Below are positions 53,831 through 63,673 of a stretch of 64,000 nucleotides of DNA, in pieces. The notes beneath the pieces were generated by a model, which worked only from the letters and a program-made list of their open reading frames with translations, was not told the DNA's origin and ran no database searches. The stretch comes from Shinella yambaruensis (GTDB taxonomy: Bacteria; Pseudomonadota; Alphaproteobacteria; Rhizobiales; Rhizobiaceae). Position numbers and translations under genes: made by a program. Numbering within the stretch: the stretch's first letter is position 1; the number at the start of each line of letters is the position of its first letter. The stretch lies in contig NZ_JALJCK010000001.1 of assembly GCF_022899355.1 (NCBI RefSeq), positions 124,001-188,000 of the forward strand, in the 5' to 3' direction.

Positions 53831-54964
53831 ATGACGGGACTGCGGACGGCGATCGGTCTGATGAGCGGCACGAGCCTCGACGGCATCGACGTCGCGCTGC
53901 TGCGCACGGATGGCGAGGCCGTCGTCGAGCGCGGCCCCTTCCTGGCGCGGCCCTACGACGCCACCTTCCGCCGCCGCCTGCAAGGGGCGCTGGAGACCGC
54001 CAAGACGATCGGCAAGCGCGACGAACGGCCGGGCGATCTTGCCGAGATCGAGCGCGCGCTGACGCTGCGCCACGGCGAGGCCGTGCGCGCCTTCCTGGAG
54101 GAGAACGGGCTTGCGGCATCCGACATCGACGTCATCGGCTTCCATGGCCAGACCGTGCTGCACCGGCCGGATGCCGGCCTGACGGTGCAGCTCGGCGACG
54201 GCGGTCTACTCGCCCGCGAGACCGGCATCGACGTGGTCTACGACATGCGGGCGAACGACATGGCGCATGGCGGGCAGGGCGCGCCGCTCATTCCCGCCTA
54301 TCACGCCGCGCTTGCCGCCGGCCTTTCCGGCGCCACCGGCAAGGCGGTCGTCTTCGTCAATATCGGCGGCATTTCCAACATCACCTTCATCGGCGCGGGC
54401 GGGGCGATCGTCGCCTATGACAGCGGCCCCGGCAACACGCTGATCGACCAGTGGGTGGAGGCCCATGCCGGCATTCCCTACGACCAGGGCGGCATGATCG
54501 CCTCGGAGGGCCGCGTCGATCCCGGCCTTGCGGAGCGCTATCTCGGCCATGCCTTCTTCACCGACCCGGTGCGCCGCTCGCTCGACCGCAACGATTTCCG
54601 CCCGCCGGAGGGGCCGGACGCGAGCCTGGAGGACGGTGCGCGCACGCTGGCCCATGTCACGGCGGCCGCCATCCTGCGCTCGGCCCGCCACCTGCCGGAG
54701 CGGCCGAAGCTCTATGTCGTGTGCGGCGGCGGCCGGCTCAACCGGGTGATCATGGGCGACCTTGCGGCGCTTGCCGAGACGGAGGGGGCGGAGGTGGTGA
54801 CGGCCGAGGCGGTCGGCCTCGACGGCGACAGCATGGAGGCGGAGGCCTGGGCCTATCTCGCCGTCCGCTCGCTCCGCGGCCTGCCGCTCACCTTCCCGGG
54901 CACGACGGGCGTGACGGCGCCCGTGACCGGCGGCCTACTGCAGAAACACGCCCCCCGCGATTAA
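53831..54964 (+). CDS. anmK: Anhydro-N-acetylmuramic acid kinase
   Basis: Phosphorylates and opens 1,6-anhydro-MurNAc released by murein turnover, the first step of its recycling. The 377 residues begin with [17 protein letters not shown], the family signature, and include [38 protein letters not shown] and [16 protein letters not shown]. The DUF-free length matches the family. A diguanylate cyclase gene follows after 90 bases on the same strand. Confidence 0.96.
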   Translation: MTGLRTAIGLMSGTSLDGIDVALLRTDGEAVVERGPFLARPYDATFRRRLQGALETAKTIGKRDERPGDLAEIERALTLRHGEAVRAFLEENGLAASDIDVIGFHGQTVLHRPDAGLTVQLGDGGLLARETGIDVVYDMRANDMAHGGQGAPLIPAYHAALAAGLSGATGKAVVFVNIGGISNITFIGAGGAIVAYDSGPGNTLIDQWVEAHAGIPYDQGGMIASEGRVDPGLAERYLGHAFFTDPVRRSLDRNDFRPPEGPDASLEDGARTLAHVTAAAILRSARHLPERPKLYVVCGGGRLNRVIMGDLAALAETEGAEVVTAEAVGLDGDSMEAEAWAYLAVRSLRGLPLTFPGTTGVTAPVTGGLLQKHAPRD

Positions 54965-55054
54965 CGGTTTTTTCGCGGGCACCGTCTAGGAATCGGTGAG
55001 ATCGGTCCGGGGCGCCCTGCACGGAACGGCTTTGTGTCTTGCGTTAGGTGGCCA

Positions 55055-56233
55055 ATGAGTGGCGCGGGCTTCCTGCTGGCGGTGAACTTTCTCATCGCGC
55101 AGTGTTTCTGCATGTTTTTCCTGGCGGTGTCCGCCAGGAGCCGCAACCGCGTCGCCGCCCGCTGGTTTGCCGGCACCTATGCCGTCGCCTCGCTCGCCAC
55201 CATCTTCGAATTCCTCGTCGCCTATGTGCCGCCGGCAAAGCTCTGGGCGATCCTCGCCTTCGCCGCCATGCTGGGCGGCATGCTGATGCTGCGCGTCGGC
55301 GTCGGCCATCTCTACGGCCTTCGTACCAACCGGTGGGTCCTGGCGGGTATCTTCGTCGCCTTCGTCGCGCTCGACTATGTCATCTACGACCTGCCGCGCG
55401 GCACGCTCGCCCATGCGCTGCCCTACCAGACGCCGTTCGCGGTGGCGCTCGGCATGAGCGCTTTCGCCGTCTGGCGGGCGCGTCCGGCCAGTTTCGTCGA
55501 CCGGGCGCTCATCGTCCTCCTTGCGCTGACCAGCGGGCATTTCATCGTGAAGGCCTTCGCCGCCGTGCTCGCCGGGGCGGGCAACACGGCGGAGGACTAT
55601 CTCGCCAGCCAGTTCGCGCTCGTCTCGCAGAGCATGGGCGCCGTGCTGATCGTCACGGTCGGCCTGATGCTGCTCTGCGTGCTCGTGCTGGAGATCGTCG
55701 CGGAGGAGAAGGGCAATGCGGAGGTCGATCCGCTGTCCGGCCTCCTCAACCGCCGCGGCTTCGACAACCGCATCGACGCGCTGCTGGCGGGCGCCGGGCC
55801 GCATGGCCTCATCCTGTGCGACATCGATCATTTCAAGTCGGTCAACGACACGCATGGCCACCAGGGCGGCGACAGCGCCATCCGCGCCTTCGGCGAGGCG
55901 CTGCGTGTCGCGGCGCCGCCAGGCGCGCTCGCCGCGCGCATTGGCGGCGAGGAGTTCGCGCTCTTCCTGCCGAACACCGGCAGGGAGGCGACGCTGCTCT
56001 TCGCCCAGACCCTGCGCGCCACCCGTGCCGTCGCGCCCATTCCCGGCCTGCCGCCGGCCGTGCGCATCACCGCCAGCTTCGGCGTCGCCGAGGTGACGCG
56101 CGGCGAGCCGCTGCGCTTTGCCATGCGCCGGGCGGACGATGCGCTCTATGCGGCCAAGAATGCCGGGCGCGACTGCGTGCGCGAGGCGGAGCCGCCCGCG
56201 GTGGTGCTGGAGGTCGTCAAGCGCGCGAACTGA
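55055..56233 (+). CDS. Membrane diguanylate cyclase (GGDEF)
   Basis: A 392-residue inner-membrane protein. Residues 1-215 form seven or so hydrophobic helices without a recognised sensor domain; 220-390 is a GGDEF domain with CDIDHFKSVNDTHGHQGGD and ARIGGEEFALFLP (GGEEF near 297-301). The RxxD product-inhibition site is absent. The overall layout is like the gene at 1807, suggesting paralogues. ATG at 55055 follows TTAGGTGG; an ATG-like start 21 bases upstream is less well placed. A two-way terminator follows. Confidence 0.9.
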   Translation: MSGAGFLLAVNFLIAQCFCMFFLAVSARSRNRVAARWFAGTYAVASLATIFEFLVAYVPPAKLWAILAFAAMLGGMLMLRVGVGHLYGLRTNRWVLAGIFVAFVALDYVIYDLPRGTLAHALPYQTPFAVALGMSAFAVWRARPASFVDRALIVLLALTSGHFIVKAFAAVLAGAGNTAEDYLASQFALVSQSMGAVLIVTVGLMLLCVLVLEIVAEEKGNAEVDPLSGLLNRRGFDNRIDALLAGAGPHGLILCDIDHFKSVNDTHGHQGGDSAIRAFGEALRVAAPPGALAARIGGEEFALFLPNTGREATLLFAQTLRATRAVAPIPGLPPAVRITASFGVAEVTRGEPLRFAMRRADDALYAAKNAGRDCVREAEPPAVVLEVVKRAN

Positions 56234-56255
56234 GGCGCGTGACCGGAAGGCAAAG

Positions 56256-56288
56256 AAAAAGCCCGGCGAACGTCACCGGGCTTCTTTC
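56256..56288. terminator. Terminator between diguanylate cyclase and hydrolase genes
   Basis: Stem AAGCCCGG / CCGGGCTT with a 9-base loop, flanked by AAAAA on the left and CTTTCC on the right. It serves the plus-strand gene and, with the A run read as T, the convergent hydrolase gene. Confidence 0.8.
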
Positions 56289-56307
56289 CGTTCTCTTTCT
56301 CGGCCGG

Positions 56308-56985
56308 TCAGCGGATGCGCTTGGCGGCCGGTTCCGGCGTCAGTTCGCCGGCGAGGCGGCGGTCGAGGTAATCCTCGCATTCGGCCATCAGGGTTTCCGT
56401 CTGGCCGTTGAAGAAGTGGTTGGCGCCCGGCACCGTGCGGTGGGTGATCAGGATGCCCTTCTGCGTCTTGAGTTTCTCGACGAGGCCGTTGACGTCCTTC
56501 TCCGGCGCCACCTTGTCGGAATCGCCGTTGATGATGAGGCCCGACGACGGGCAGGGGGCGAGGAACGAGAAGTCGTAGATGTTCGGCTGCGGGGCGATCG
56601 ACATGAAGCCTTCGATCTCCGGGCGGCGCATCAGGAGCTGCATGCCGATCCAGGCGCCGAAGGAATAGCCGGCAACCCAGCAGCTCTTCGAATCGGGATG
56701 CAGGCTCTGCACCCAGTCGAGCGCCGAGGCCGCATCCGACAGTTCACCCGCGCCATGGTCGAATTCGCCCTGGCTGCGGCCGATGCCGCGGAAGTTGAAG
56801 CGCAGCGTCGTGAAGCCGCGCTTCTGGAACATGTAGAACAGCTGGTAGACGATCTGGTTGTTCATCGTGCCGCCGAACTGCGGGTGCGGGTGCAGCACGA
56901 TGGCGATCGGGGCGTTCTTCTGCTTGGACGGCTGGTAGCGCCCTTCAAGGCGACCGGCGGGTCCGTTGAAGATGATTTCGGGCAT
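56308..56985 (-). CDS. Alpha/beta hydrolase
   Basis: A 225-residue cytosolic hydrolase. HPHPQFGGTMNNQIVYQLFY holds the oxyanion region, VAGYSFGAWIGMQLL the Ser nucleophile (GYSFG), GDSDKVAPEKDV the Asp and VPGANHFFNGQTE the His, so the triad is complete. This compact family is widespread in alphaproteobacteria with unknown substrate. It is divergent from the suf operon, sharing the 214-base regulatory region. Confidence 0.88.
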   Translation of the reverse strand: MPEIIFNGPAGRLEGRYQPSKQKNAPIAIVLHPHPQFGGTMNNQIVYQLFYMFQKRGFTTLRFNFRGIGRSQGEFDHGAGELSDAASALDWVQSLHPDSKSCWVAGYSFGAWIGMQLLMRRPEIEGFMSIAPQPNIYDFSFLAPCPSSGLIINGDSDKVAPEKDVNGLVEKLKTQKGILITHRTVPGANHFFNGQTETLMAECEDYLDRRLAGELTPEPAAKRIR

Positions 56986-57035
56986 TCTTACTCCGGCAAG
57001 TTCGCGTTCTGGAACGGATTCTTGTCAACTGAAGT

Positions 57036-57086
57036 CTTGACGAAACCAGTCAGCTTTTCTAGAACCTAGTTTAGAACCATTCGAAA
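57036..57086 (+). promoter_or_regulatory. suf promoter with RirA-like and Irr-like sites
   Basis: TTGACG (57037-57042) and TAGAAC (57060-57065) give a 17-base-spaced -35/-10 pair. TGACGAAACCAGTCA (57038-57052) fits TGA-N9-TCA, the RirA operator form. TTTAGAACCATTCGAAA (57070-57086) fits the Irr ICE form TTTAGAA-N3-TTCTAAA with one mismatch. Site names follow published rhizobial consensus forms as I recall them. Confidence 0.65.
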
Positions 57087-57199
57087 CTGTGTGGGCGCCC
57101 ATGGGACGCCGTGCGTTTGGTGTCATAAGGCAAGCCAGACGGAAATTTCAAGGAAAATGCACGCCGCCGTGAACTTGGCCTGGCAGGCATGGGTAAAGA

Positions 57200-58369
57200 A
57201 TGACGAAGACGGAGCGCACATATCTGGACTGGAACGCCACGGCGCCCTTGCTGCCGGCGGCGCGCAAGGCCGTTCTTGCCGCGCTCGACAGCGTCGGCAA
57301 CCCGTCTTCCGTGCACGGCGAGGGCCGGGCGCTGCGCATGCTGGTGGAGGCCGCGCGCCGTGACGTCGCCGCGCTGGTCGGCGCCGCGCCGGCCCATGTG
57401 ATCTTCACGAGCGGCGCCACCGAGGCGGCGAACCTCGTCCTGACGCCCGACTACCGCATGGGCCGCACGCCGCTCGCCATCGGCCATCTCTATGTGTCCG
57501 AGATCGAGCATCCGGCGATGCGCGAGGGCGGGCGTTTTGCGCGCGAGGCCGTGACGACGATCCCCGTCACCCGCGCCGGCCTCGTCGATCTCGACGCGCT
57601 GGAAACGCTTCTTGCGGGCCATGACAAGGCGAAGGGCCTGCCGATGGTGGCGGTCATGCTCGCCAACAACGAGACGGGCATCGTGCAGCCGGTGACGGCG
57701 GCGGCGGAGACCGTGCGCCGCCATGGCGGCCTCCTCGTCGTCGATGCGGTGCAGGCCGTCGGCCGCGTGCCGGTCGATATTGCGGCGCTCGACGCCGATT
57801 TCCTAATCGTCTCCTCGCACAAGCTGGGCGGCCCGAAGGGCGCCGGCGCGCTGATCTCGCGCGGCGAGGTGCTGATGCCCGTGCCGCTGATCCGCGGCGG
57901 CGGGCAGGAGAAGGGGCATCGCTCCGGCACGGAAAACCCGGCGGCGCTTGCCGGCTTTGCCGCGGCCGCGCGGTTTGCCGCCGCCGACCTTGCGGAGCGC
58001 AACGGACGGATCGCCGCCCTGCGCGCCACGCTGGAGGCCGGCATGCAGGCGGCGACCAACGACGTCATCATCCACGGCGCGGATGTCGAGCGTGTCGCCA
58101 ACACCTCGTTCTTCAGCCTGCCGGGCCTGAAATCGGAGACGGGGCAGATCGCCTTCGACCTGGAGGGCATTGCGCTTTCGGCAGGGTCGGCCTGCTCTTC
58201 CGGCAAGGTCGGGCAGAGCCATGTGCTGGCGGCCATGGGCTTCGATGCCGCGCTCGGCGGGCTGCGGGTCTCGCTCGGGCCGGGCTCGACGGAGGAGGAT
58301 GTGGAACGCTTCCTCGCCGCCTTCTCGCGCGTCGTTTCGCGGCGGCGCATGACGGGAAACGCGGCGTGA
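57200..58369 (+). CDS. Cysteine desulfurase, IscS/NifS class
   Basis: PLP enzyme of 389 residues that takes sulfur from cysteine. PLP Lys is in SSHKLGGPKGAG and the active Cys in SAGSACSSGKVGQSHVL, both intact; the short active loop is typical of group I (IscS/NifS-like), unlike the second desulfurase SufS at 62423. It is the first gene of the suf operon. It may be the main sulfur donor also for tRNA thiolation such as TtcA. A 138-base leader with hairpins separates it from sufB. Confidence 0.93.
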   Translation: MTKTERTYLDWNATAPLLPAARKAVLAALDSVGNPSSVHGEGRALRMLVEAARRDVAALVGAAPAHVIFTSGATEAANLVLTPDYRMGRTPLAIGHLYVSEIEHPAMREGGRFAREAVTTIPVTRAGLVDLDALETLLAGHDKAKGLPMVAVMLANNETGIVQPVTAAAETVRRHGGLLVVDAVQAVGRVPVDIAALDADFLIVSSHKLGGPKGAGALISRGEVLMPVPLIRGGGQEKGHRSGTENPAALAGFAAAARFAAADLAERNGRIAALRATLEAGMQAATNDVIIHGADVERVANTSFFSLPGLKSETGQIAFDLEGIALSAGSACSSGKVGQSHVLAAMGFDAALGGLRVSLGPGSTEEDVERFLAAFSRVVSRRRMTGNAA

Positions 58370-58376
58370 GGTGAAT

Positions 58377-58491
58377 CTTGCGGGAACGCAAGTTTTCGCT
58401 TGCCAAAGGGTGGGAAAAACCGCCTTTGGCGCTTACATAACCGGCGGGAGGCCCGCCACACGTTGACAAACTGCCGGACCTTGGATCCGGC
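58377..58491 (+). promoter_or_regulatory. Hairpin-rich leader between desulfurase gene and sufB
   Basis: CTTGCG-GGAA-CGCAAG (58377-58392) followed by TTTT resembles a weak terminator. The segment GCAAG (58388-58392) can pair instead with CTTGC (58399-58403), so the two hairpins exclude each other. GCCAAAGG / CCTTTGGC (58402-58409 with 58423-58430) and GCCGGA / TCCGGC (58473-58478 with 58486-58491) form two more stems, the last 16 bases before the sufB ATG. Confidence 0.5.
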
Positions 58492-58507
58492 AAGATTGGA
58501 GAACGAC

Positions 58508-59977
<1,470 letters not shown>

Positions 59978-60091
59978 TCGGGTGAAGGAATGTCCCGGCG
60001 GGTTCCGCCGGGGGACCGGACAAGCCTCACGATGAAGTTCCCGCGTGATCCGTTATAGTAGCGGATGCGGCTCTCATCTGGAGGCGACGAC

Positions 60092-60253
60092 ATGGATCCG
60101 GTCAATCTGACGTACTACGCCGTGGTTTGCGGTGGACTTGCAGCCTATTCGCCGACGCTTACGAACAGGATCGTGCGATTGGCGATGGGGTTCGGGGTGG
60201 GTGCCCTTTCGGCGACGCTCCTTCCGGTGGTCCACTTCTTCCTCGGCTTCTGA
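60092..60253 (+). CDS. Small membrane protein inside the suf operon
   Basis: A 53-residue protein with a hydrophobic segment LTYYAVVCGGLAAYSPTL and a second one GFGVGALSATLLPVVHFFLGF, separated by TNRIVRLAM. It would be a two-helix membrane hairpin. CTGGAGGC lies 6 bases before ATG 60092, a good ribosome site, and it sits 114 bases after sufB and 48 before sufC. No family recognised. The strong Shine-Dalgarno site and the position argue that it is real. Confidence 0.6.
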   Translation: MDPVNLTYYAVVCGGLAAYSPTLTNRIVRLAMGFGVGALSATLLPVVHFFLGF

Positions 60254-60301
60254 AACGAAGACGGGAGCGCGGGACGCGCTCCGAAGCCAGGATCGAAAAC
60301 C

Positions 60302-61057
60302 ATGCTTGAAATCAAGAATCTGCACGCCCGCATCGCCGAAGACGGCACCGAGATCATCCGCGGCCTGAACCTTTCCGTGAAGGCCGGCGAAGTCGCCGCC
60401 ATCATGGGCCCGAACGGCTCGGGCAAGTCCACGCTCTCCTACATCCTCTCCGGCCGCGAGGACTATGAAGTCACCGAAGGCGACATCCTCTACGACGGCG
60501 AGAGCATCCTGGAGCTCGACCCGGCGGAGCGCGCCGCCAAGGGCATCTTCCTCGCCTTCCAGTACCCGGTCGAGATCCCGGGCGTCGCCACCATGCAGTT
60601 CCTGAAAGTGGCGATGAACGAGCAGCGCAAGGCGCGCGGCGAGGCGGAACTGACGACGCCGGACTTCATGCGCCGCGTCAAGGAAGCCGCCGCCGAACTG
60701 AAGATCGCGCCGGAAATGCTGCGCCGTCCGCTGAACGTCGGCTTCTCCGGCGGCGAGAAGAAGCGCGCCGAAATCCTGCAGATGTCGCTCCTGGAGCCGA
60801 AGCTGTGCATCCTCGACGAGACCGATTCCGGCCTCGACATCGATGCGCTGAAGATCGTCGCCGACGGCGTCAACGCCCTGCGCTCGCCCGACCGCGCCGT
60901 CGTCGTCATCACGCACTATCAGCGCCTGCTTGACTACATCGTGCCGGACACGGTGCACGTTCTCTACAAGGGCCAGGTCATCAAGTCCGGCGACAAGACG
61001 CTGGCGCATGAACTGGAAGCAAACGGCTACGCCGACATCATCGGTGCTGCGGCCTGA
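60302..61057 (+). CDS. sufC: Fe-S cluster assembly ATPase SufC
   Basis: ABC-type ATPase of SufBCD, 251 residues. Walker A GPNGSGKSTLSYILSGRE, signature SGGEKKRAEILQMSLLEPKL and Walker B CILDETDSGLDIDALK, followed by the switch His in VVITHYQRLLDYI. ATG at 60302 is preceded by a purine-rich stretch. sufD starts 25 bases after the stop. Confidence 0.98.
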   Translation: MLEIKNLHARIAEDGTEIIRGLNLSVKAGEVAAIMGPNGSGKSTLSYILSGREDYEVTEGDILYDGESILELDPAERAAKGIFLAFQYPVEIPGVATMQFLKVAMNEQRKARGEAELTTPDFMRRVKEAAAELKIAPEMLRRPLNVGFSGGEKKRAEILQMSLLEPKLCILDETDSGLDIDALKIVADGVNALRSPDRAVVVITHYQRLLDYIVPDTVHVLYKGQVIKSGDKTLAHELEANGYADIIGAAA

Positions 61058-61081
61058 CGGCACCCATGAAGGAGTGATCTC

Positions 61082-62356
61082 ATGAACATGCAGACAGGCA
61101 TGAAGCTCTCCGTCGCCGAGACGGCGCTCTGCGAAGCCTACGACCATGCGCTCGGCGAACTGCCGGGCGACGGCGCCGTGCTTGCCGCCCGCGACGTCCT
61201 CATCAGCGACTTCAAGGAAGCCGGCCTTCCGACGCGCCGCGTCGAGGCCTGGCACTATACGGACCTCAGGGCGCTGCTGCGCGCCGTGCCGGCCTTCGAT
61301 CCGGCGGCCTCCGCCGCCAGGATCGGTCCGCTGGTCGAGGGCTCCACGGTGCTTTCCGTCGTCAACGGAGTGGCGGATGCACGGGGCGCGGTCGAGGGCG
61401 TCACGCTGCGCACCTTCGCCAATGCGCTGGCCGACGGCACGGCCGCGGACGGCCTTGTCGCCCGCGACGGCGACGACACGATCGGCCGCATCAACGGCGC
61501 CTTCGTTCGCGACGGTTTCGTGCTGGATTTCCCCGCCGGCACCGAACTTGAAGCGCCGGTCGAGATTCAGACGATCCAGAATGCCGGCCAGGTCCATACG
61601 CGATTCCCGGCGACCTTCGGCGCGAACGTCAAGGCGACCGTCATCGAGCGCCATGTGGCGGCCGGCGACAATGCCGCCTTCGTCACGACGATCAGCGACA
61701 TCTCGCTTGCCGACGGCGCGGAGGTCACCTGGGTCATCTTCCAGGGCCAGGGGGCGGCCGATACCCATCTCGGCCAGATCCGCATCACGCTCGGCACCGA
61801 CGCCAAGCTGCGCCTCTACGTGATCAATGCCGGCGGCAAGCTCGTGCGGCAGGAAATCCACGCCGTGGTGGCGGGCGAGGGCTCCGACCTCATCCTGCGC
61901 GGCATCAACCTGCTCGGCGGCGAGACGCATACCGACGTGACCTTCACGGTCGGCCACGACGTGCCGAACACGACCTCCACCGAGGTGATCCGCAACGTGA
62001 TCTTCGATCGCGCCCGCGGCGTCTTCCAGGGGCAGATCCGCGTTGCGCCGGACGCCCAGAAGACCGACGCCAAGATGTCGTGCAACACGCTGCTGCTCTC
62101 CGACGAAGCCGATTTCTCGGCCAAGCCGGAGCTGGAGATCTTCGCCGACGACGTGCAGTGCGGCCACGGCGCGACCGTGATCGACATCGACCACACGCAG
62201 CTCTTCTACCTGATGGCCCGCGGCATCCCGGAAAACAAGGCACGCGCCATGCTGGTCAACGCCTTCGTCGCCGAGATCGTCGAGGAGCTGGAAGACGAGC
62301 CGCTGGTCGAGGCGCTGGAAGGCGTCATCGCCGACTGGCTCGACAAGCACGCCTAA
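61082..62356 (+). CDS. sufD: Fe-S cluster assembly protein SufD
   Basis: SufBCD scaffold partner of 424 residues. The beta-helix core and C-terminal helical domain are recognisable by EAWHYTDLRALL, GQIRVAPDAQKTDAKMSCNT, ADDVQCGHGATVIDIDHTQL and FYLMARGIPENKARAMLVNA. GAAGGAG lies 8 bases before ATG 61082. sufS follows after 66 bases. Confidence 0.97.
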   Translation: MNMQTGMKLSVAETALCEAYDHALGELPGDGAVLAARDVLISDFKEAGLPTRRVEAWHYTDLRALLRAVPAFDPAASAARIGPLVEGSTVLSVVNGVADARGAVEGVTLRTFANALADGTAADGLVARDGDDTIGRINGAFVRDGFVLDFPAGTELEAPVEIQTIQNAGQVHTRFPATFGANVKATVIERHVAAGDNAAFVTTISDISLADGAEVTWVIFQGQGAADTHLGQIRITLGTDAKLRLYVINAGGKLVRQEIHAVVAGEGSDLILRGINLLGGETHTDVTFTVGHDVPNTTSTEVIRNVIFDRARGVFQGQIRVAPDAQKTDAKMSCNTLLLSDEADFSAKPELEIFADDVQCGHGATVIDIDHTQLFYLMARGIPENKARAMLVNAFVAEIVEELEDEPLVEALEGVIADWLDKHA

Positions 62357-62422
62357 CAGGAGCAATCCCAGCAAAAGTGTACAGCGGTTTTGCGTCCGGA
62401 TTGCGTAAACAAGGAAGTCGAG

Positions 62423-63661
62423 ATGGAACACGCCCCCGCACTGGCCTATGACGTCGAGGCGATCCGCAAGGATTTCCCGATCCTGTCGAAAACGGTCTAC
62501 GGCAAGCCGCTGGTCTATCTCGACAACGGCGCCTCGGCGCAGAAGCCGCAGGCGGTGATCGACGCGATTTCGCACGCCTATTCCAGCGAATATGCCAATG
62601 TGCATCGCGGCCTGCACTTCCTGTCGAACGCCGCCACGGACGCCTACGAGGCGGCGCGCGAGAAGGTGCGCCGTTTCCTCAACGCCTCCTCGGTCGACGA
62701 GATCATCTTCACGAAATCCTCGACCGAGGCGATCAACACGGTCGCCTACGGCTACGGCATGCCGAAGATCGGCGCGGGCGACGAGATCGTGCTGTCGATC
62801 ATGGAGCACCATTCCAACATCGTGCCGTGGCACTTCATCCGCGAGCGGCAGGGCGCCAAGCTCGTCTGGGCGCCGGTGGACGATACGGGCGCCTTCCACA
62901 TCGAAGACTTCGAGAAGTGCCTGACCGAGCGCACCAGGCTCATCGCCATAACGCATATGTCGAACGCGCTCGGCACCATCGTGCCGGTCAAGGAGATATG
63001 CCGCATCGCCCGCGAGCGCGGCATTCCGGTGCTGGTCGACGGCTCGCAGGGCGCCGTGCACATGCCGGTGGACGTGCGGGACATCGATTGCGACTGGTAT
63101 GTGATGACCGGCCACAAGCTCTACGGCCCCTCCGGCATCGGCGTGCTCTACGGCAAGATGGACCGGCTGAAGGAGATGCGGCCCTTCCAGGGCGGCGGCG
63201 AGATGATCGTCGACGTGACCGAGGACATCGTCACCTACAACGACCCGCCGCACCGCTTCGAGGCCGGCACGCCGCCGATCGTGCAGGCGATCGGGCTCGG
63301 CCATGCGCTCGACTACATGGAGAAGATCGGCCGTGCGGCGATCGCCACCCATGAGGCGGACCTGCGCGACTATGCCCATGAGCGGCTTTCGGCGATCAAT
63401 TCGCTGAAGATCTTCGGCACGGCGCTGGGCAAGGGCTCGATCTTCTCCTTCGAGCTGGAAGGCATCCATGCCCATGACGTCTCGATGGTCATCGACCGGG
63501 CAGGGGTGGCGGTGCGCGCCGGCACCCATTGCGCCCAGCCGCTCTTGAAACGCTTCGGCGTCACCTCCACATGCCGGGCATCGTTCGGCCTGTACAACAC
63601 GCGCGCCGAAGTCGATGCCCTGGCCGACGCGCTCGACCATGCCCGCAAATTCTTTGCCTGA
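62423..63661 (+). CDS. sufS: Cysteine desulfurase SufS
   Basis: Group II desulfurase of 412 residues that feeds sulfur to SufBCD, usually through SufE or SufU. PLP Lys is in VMTGHKLYGPSGIGVL and the active Cys in VRAGTHCAQPLLKRFGV (RxGxHCAQP motif). ATG at 62423 follows AAGGAAG; an upstream ATG at 62390 would add 11 residues without conservation. A second desulfurase heads the same operon, which is typical for rhizobial suf clusters. Confidence 0.97.
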   Translation: MEHAPALAYDVEAIRKDFPILSKTVYGKPLVYLDNGASAQKPQAVIDAISHAYSSEYANVHRGLHFLSNAATDAYEAAREKVRRFLNASSVDEIIFTKSSTEAINTVAYGYGMPKIGAGDEIVLSIMEHHSNIVPWHFIRERQGAKLVWAPVDDTGAFHIEDFEKCLTERTRLIAITHMSNALGTIVPVKEICRIARERGIPVLVDGSQGAVHMPVDVRDIDCDWYVMTGHKLYGPSGIGVLYGKMDRLKEMRPFQGGGEMIVDVTEDIVTYNDPPHRFEAGTPPIVQAIGLGHALDYMEKIGRAAIATHEADLRDYAHERLSAINSLKIFGTALGKGSIFSFELEGIHAHDVSMVIDRAGVAVRAGTHCAQPLLKRFGVTSTCRASFGLYNTRAEVDALADALDHARKFFA

Positions 63662-63673
63662 GGAGGTGGACCC

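Noticed and set aside
58463-58491. TTGACA before sufB as a separate sufB promoter
   Set aside because: No -10-like sequence at 15-19 bases; the region is GC-rich and forms a stem.
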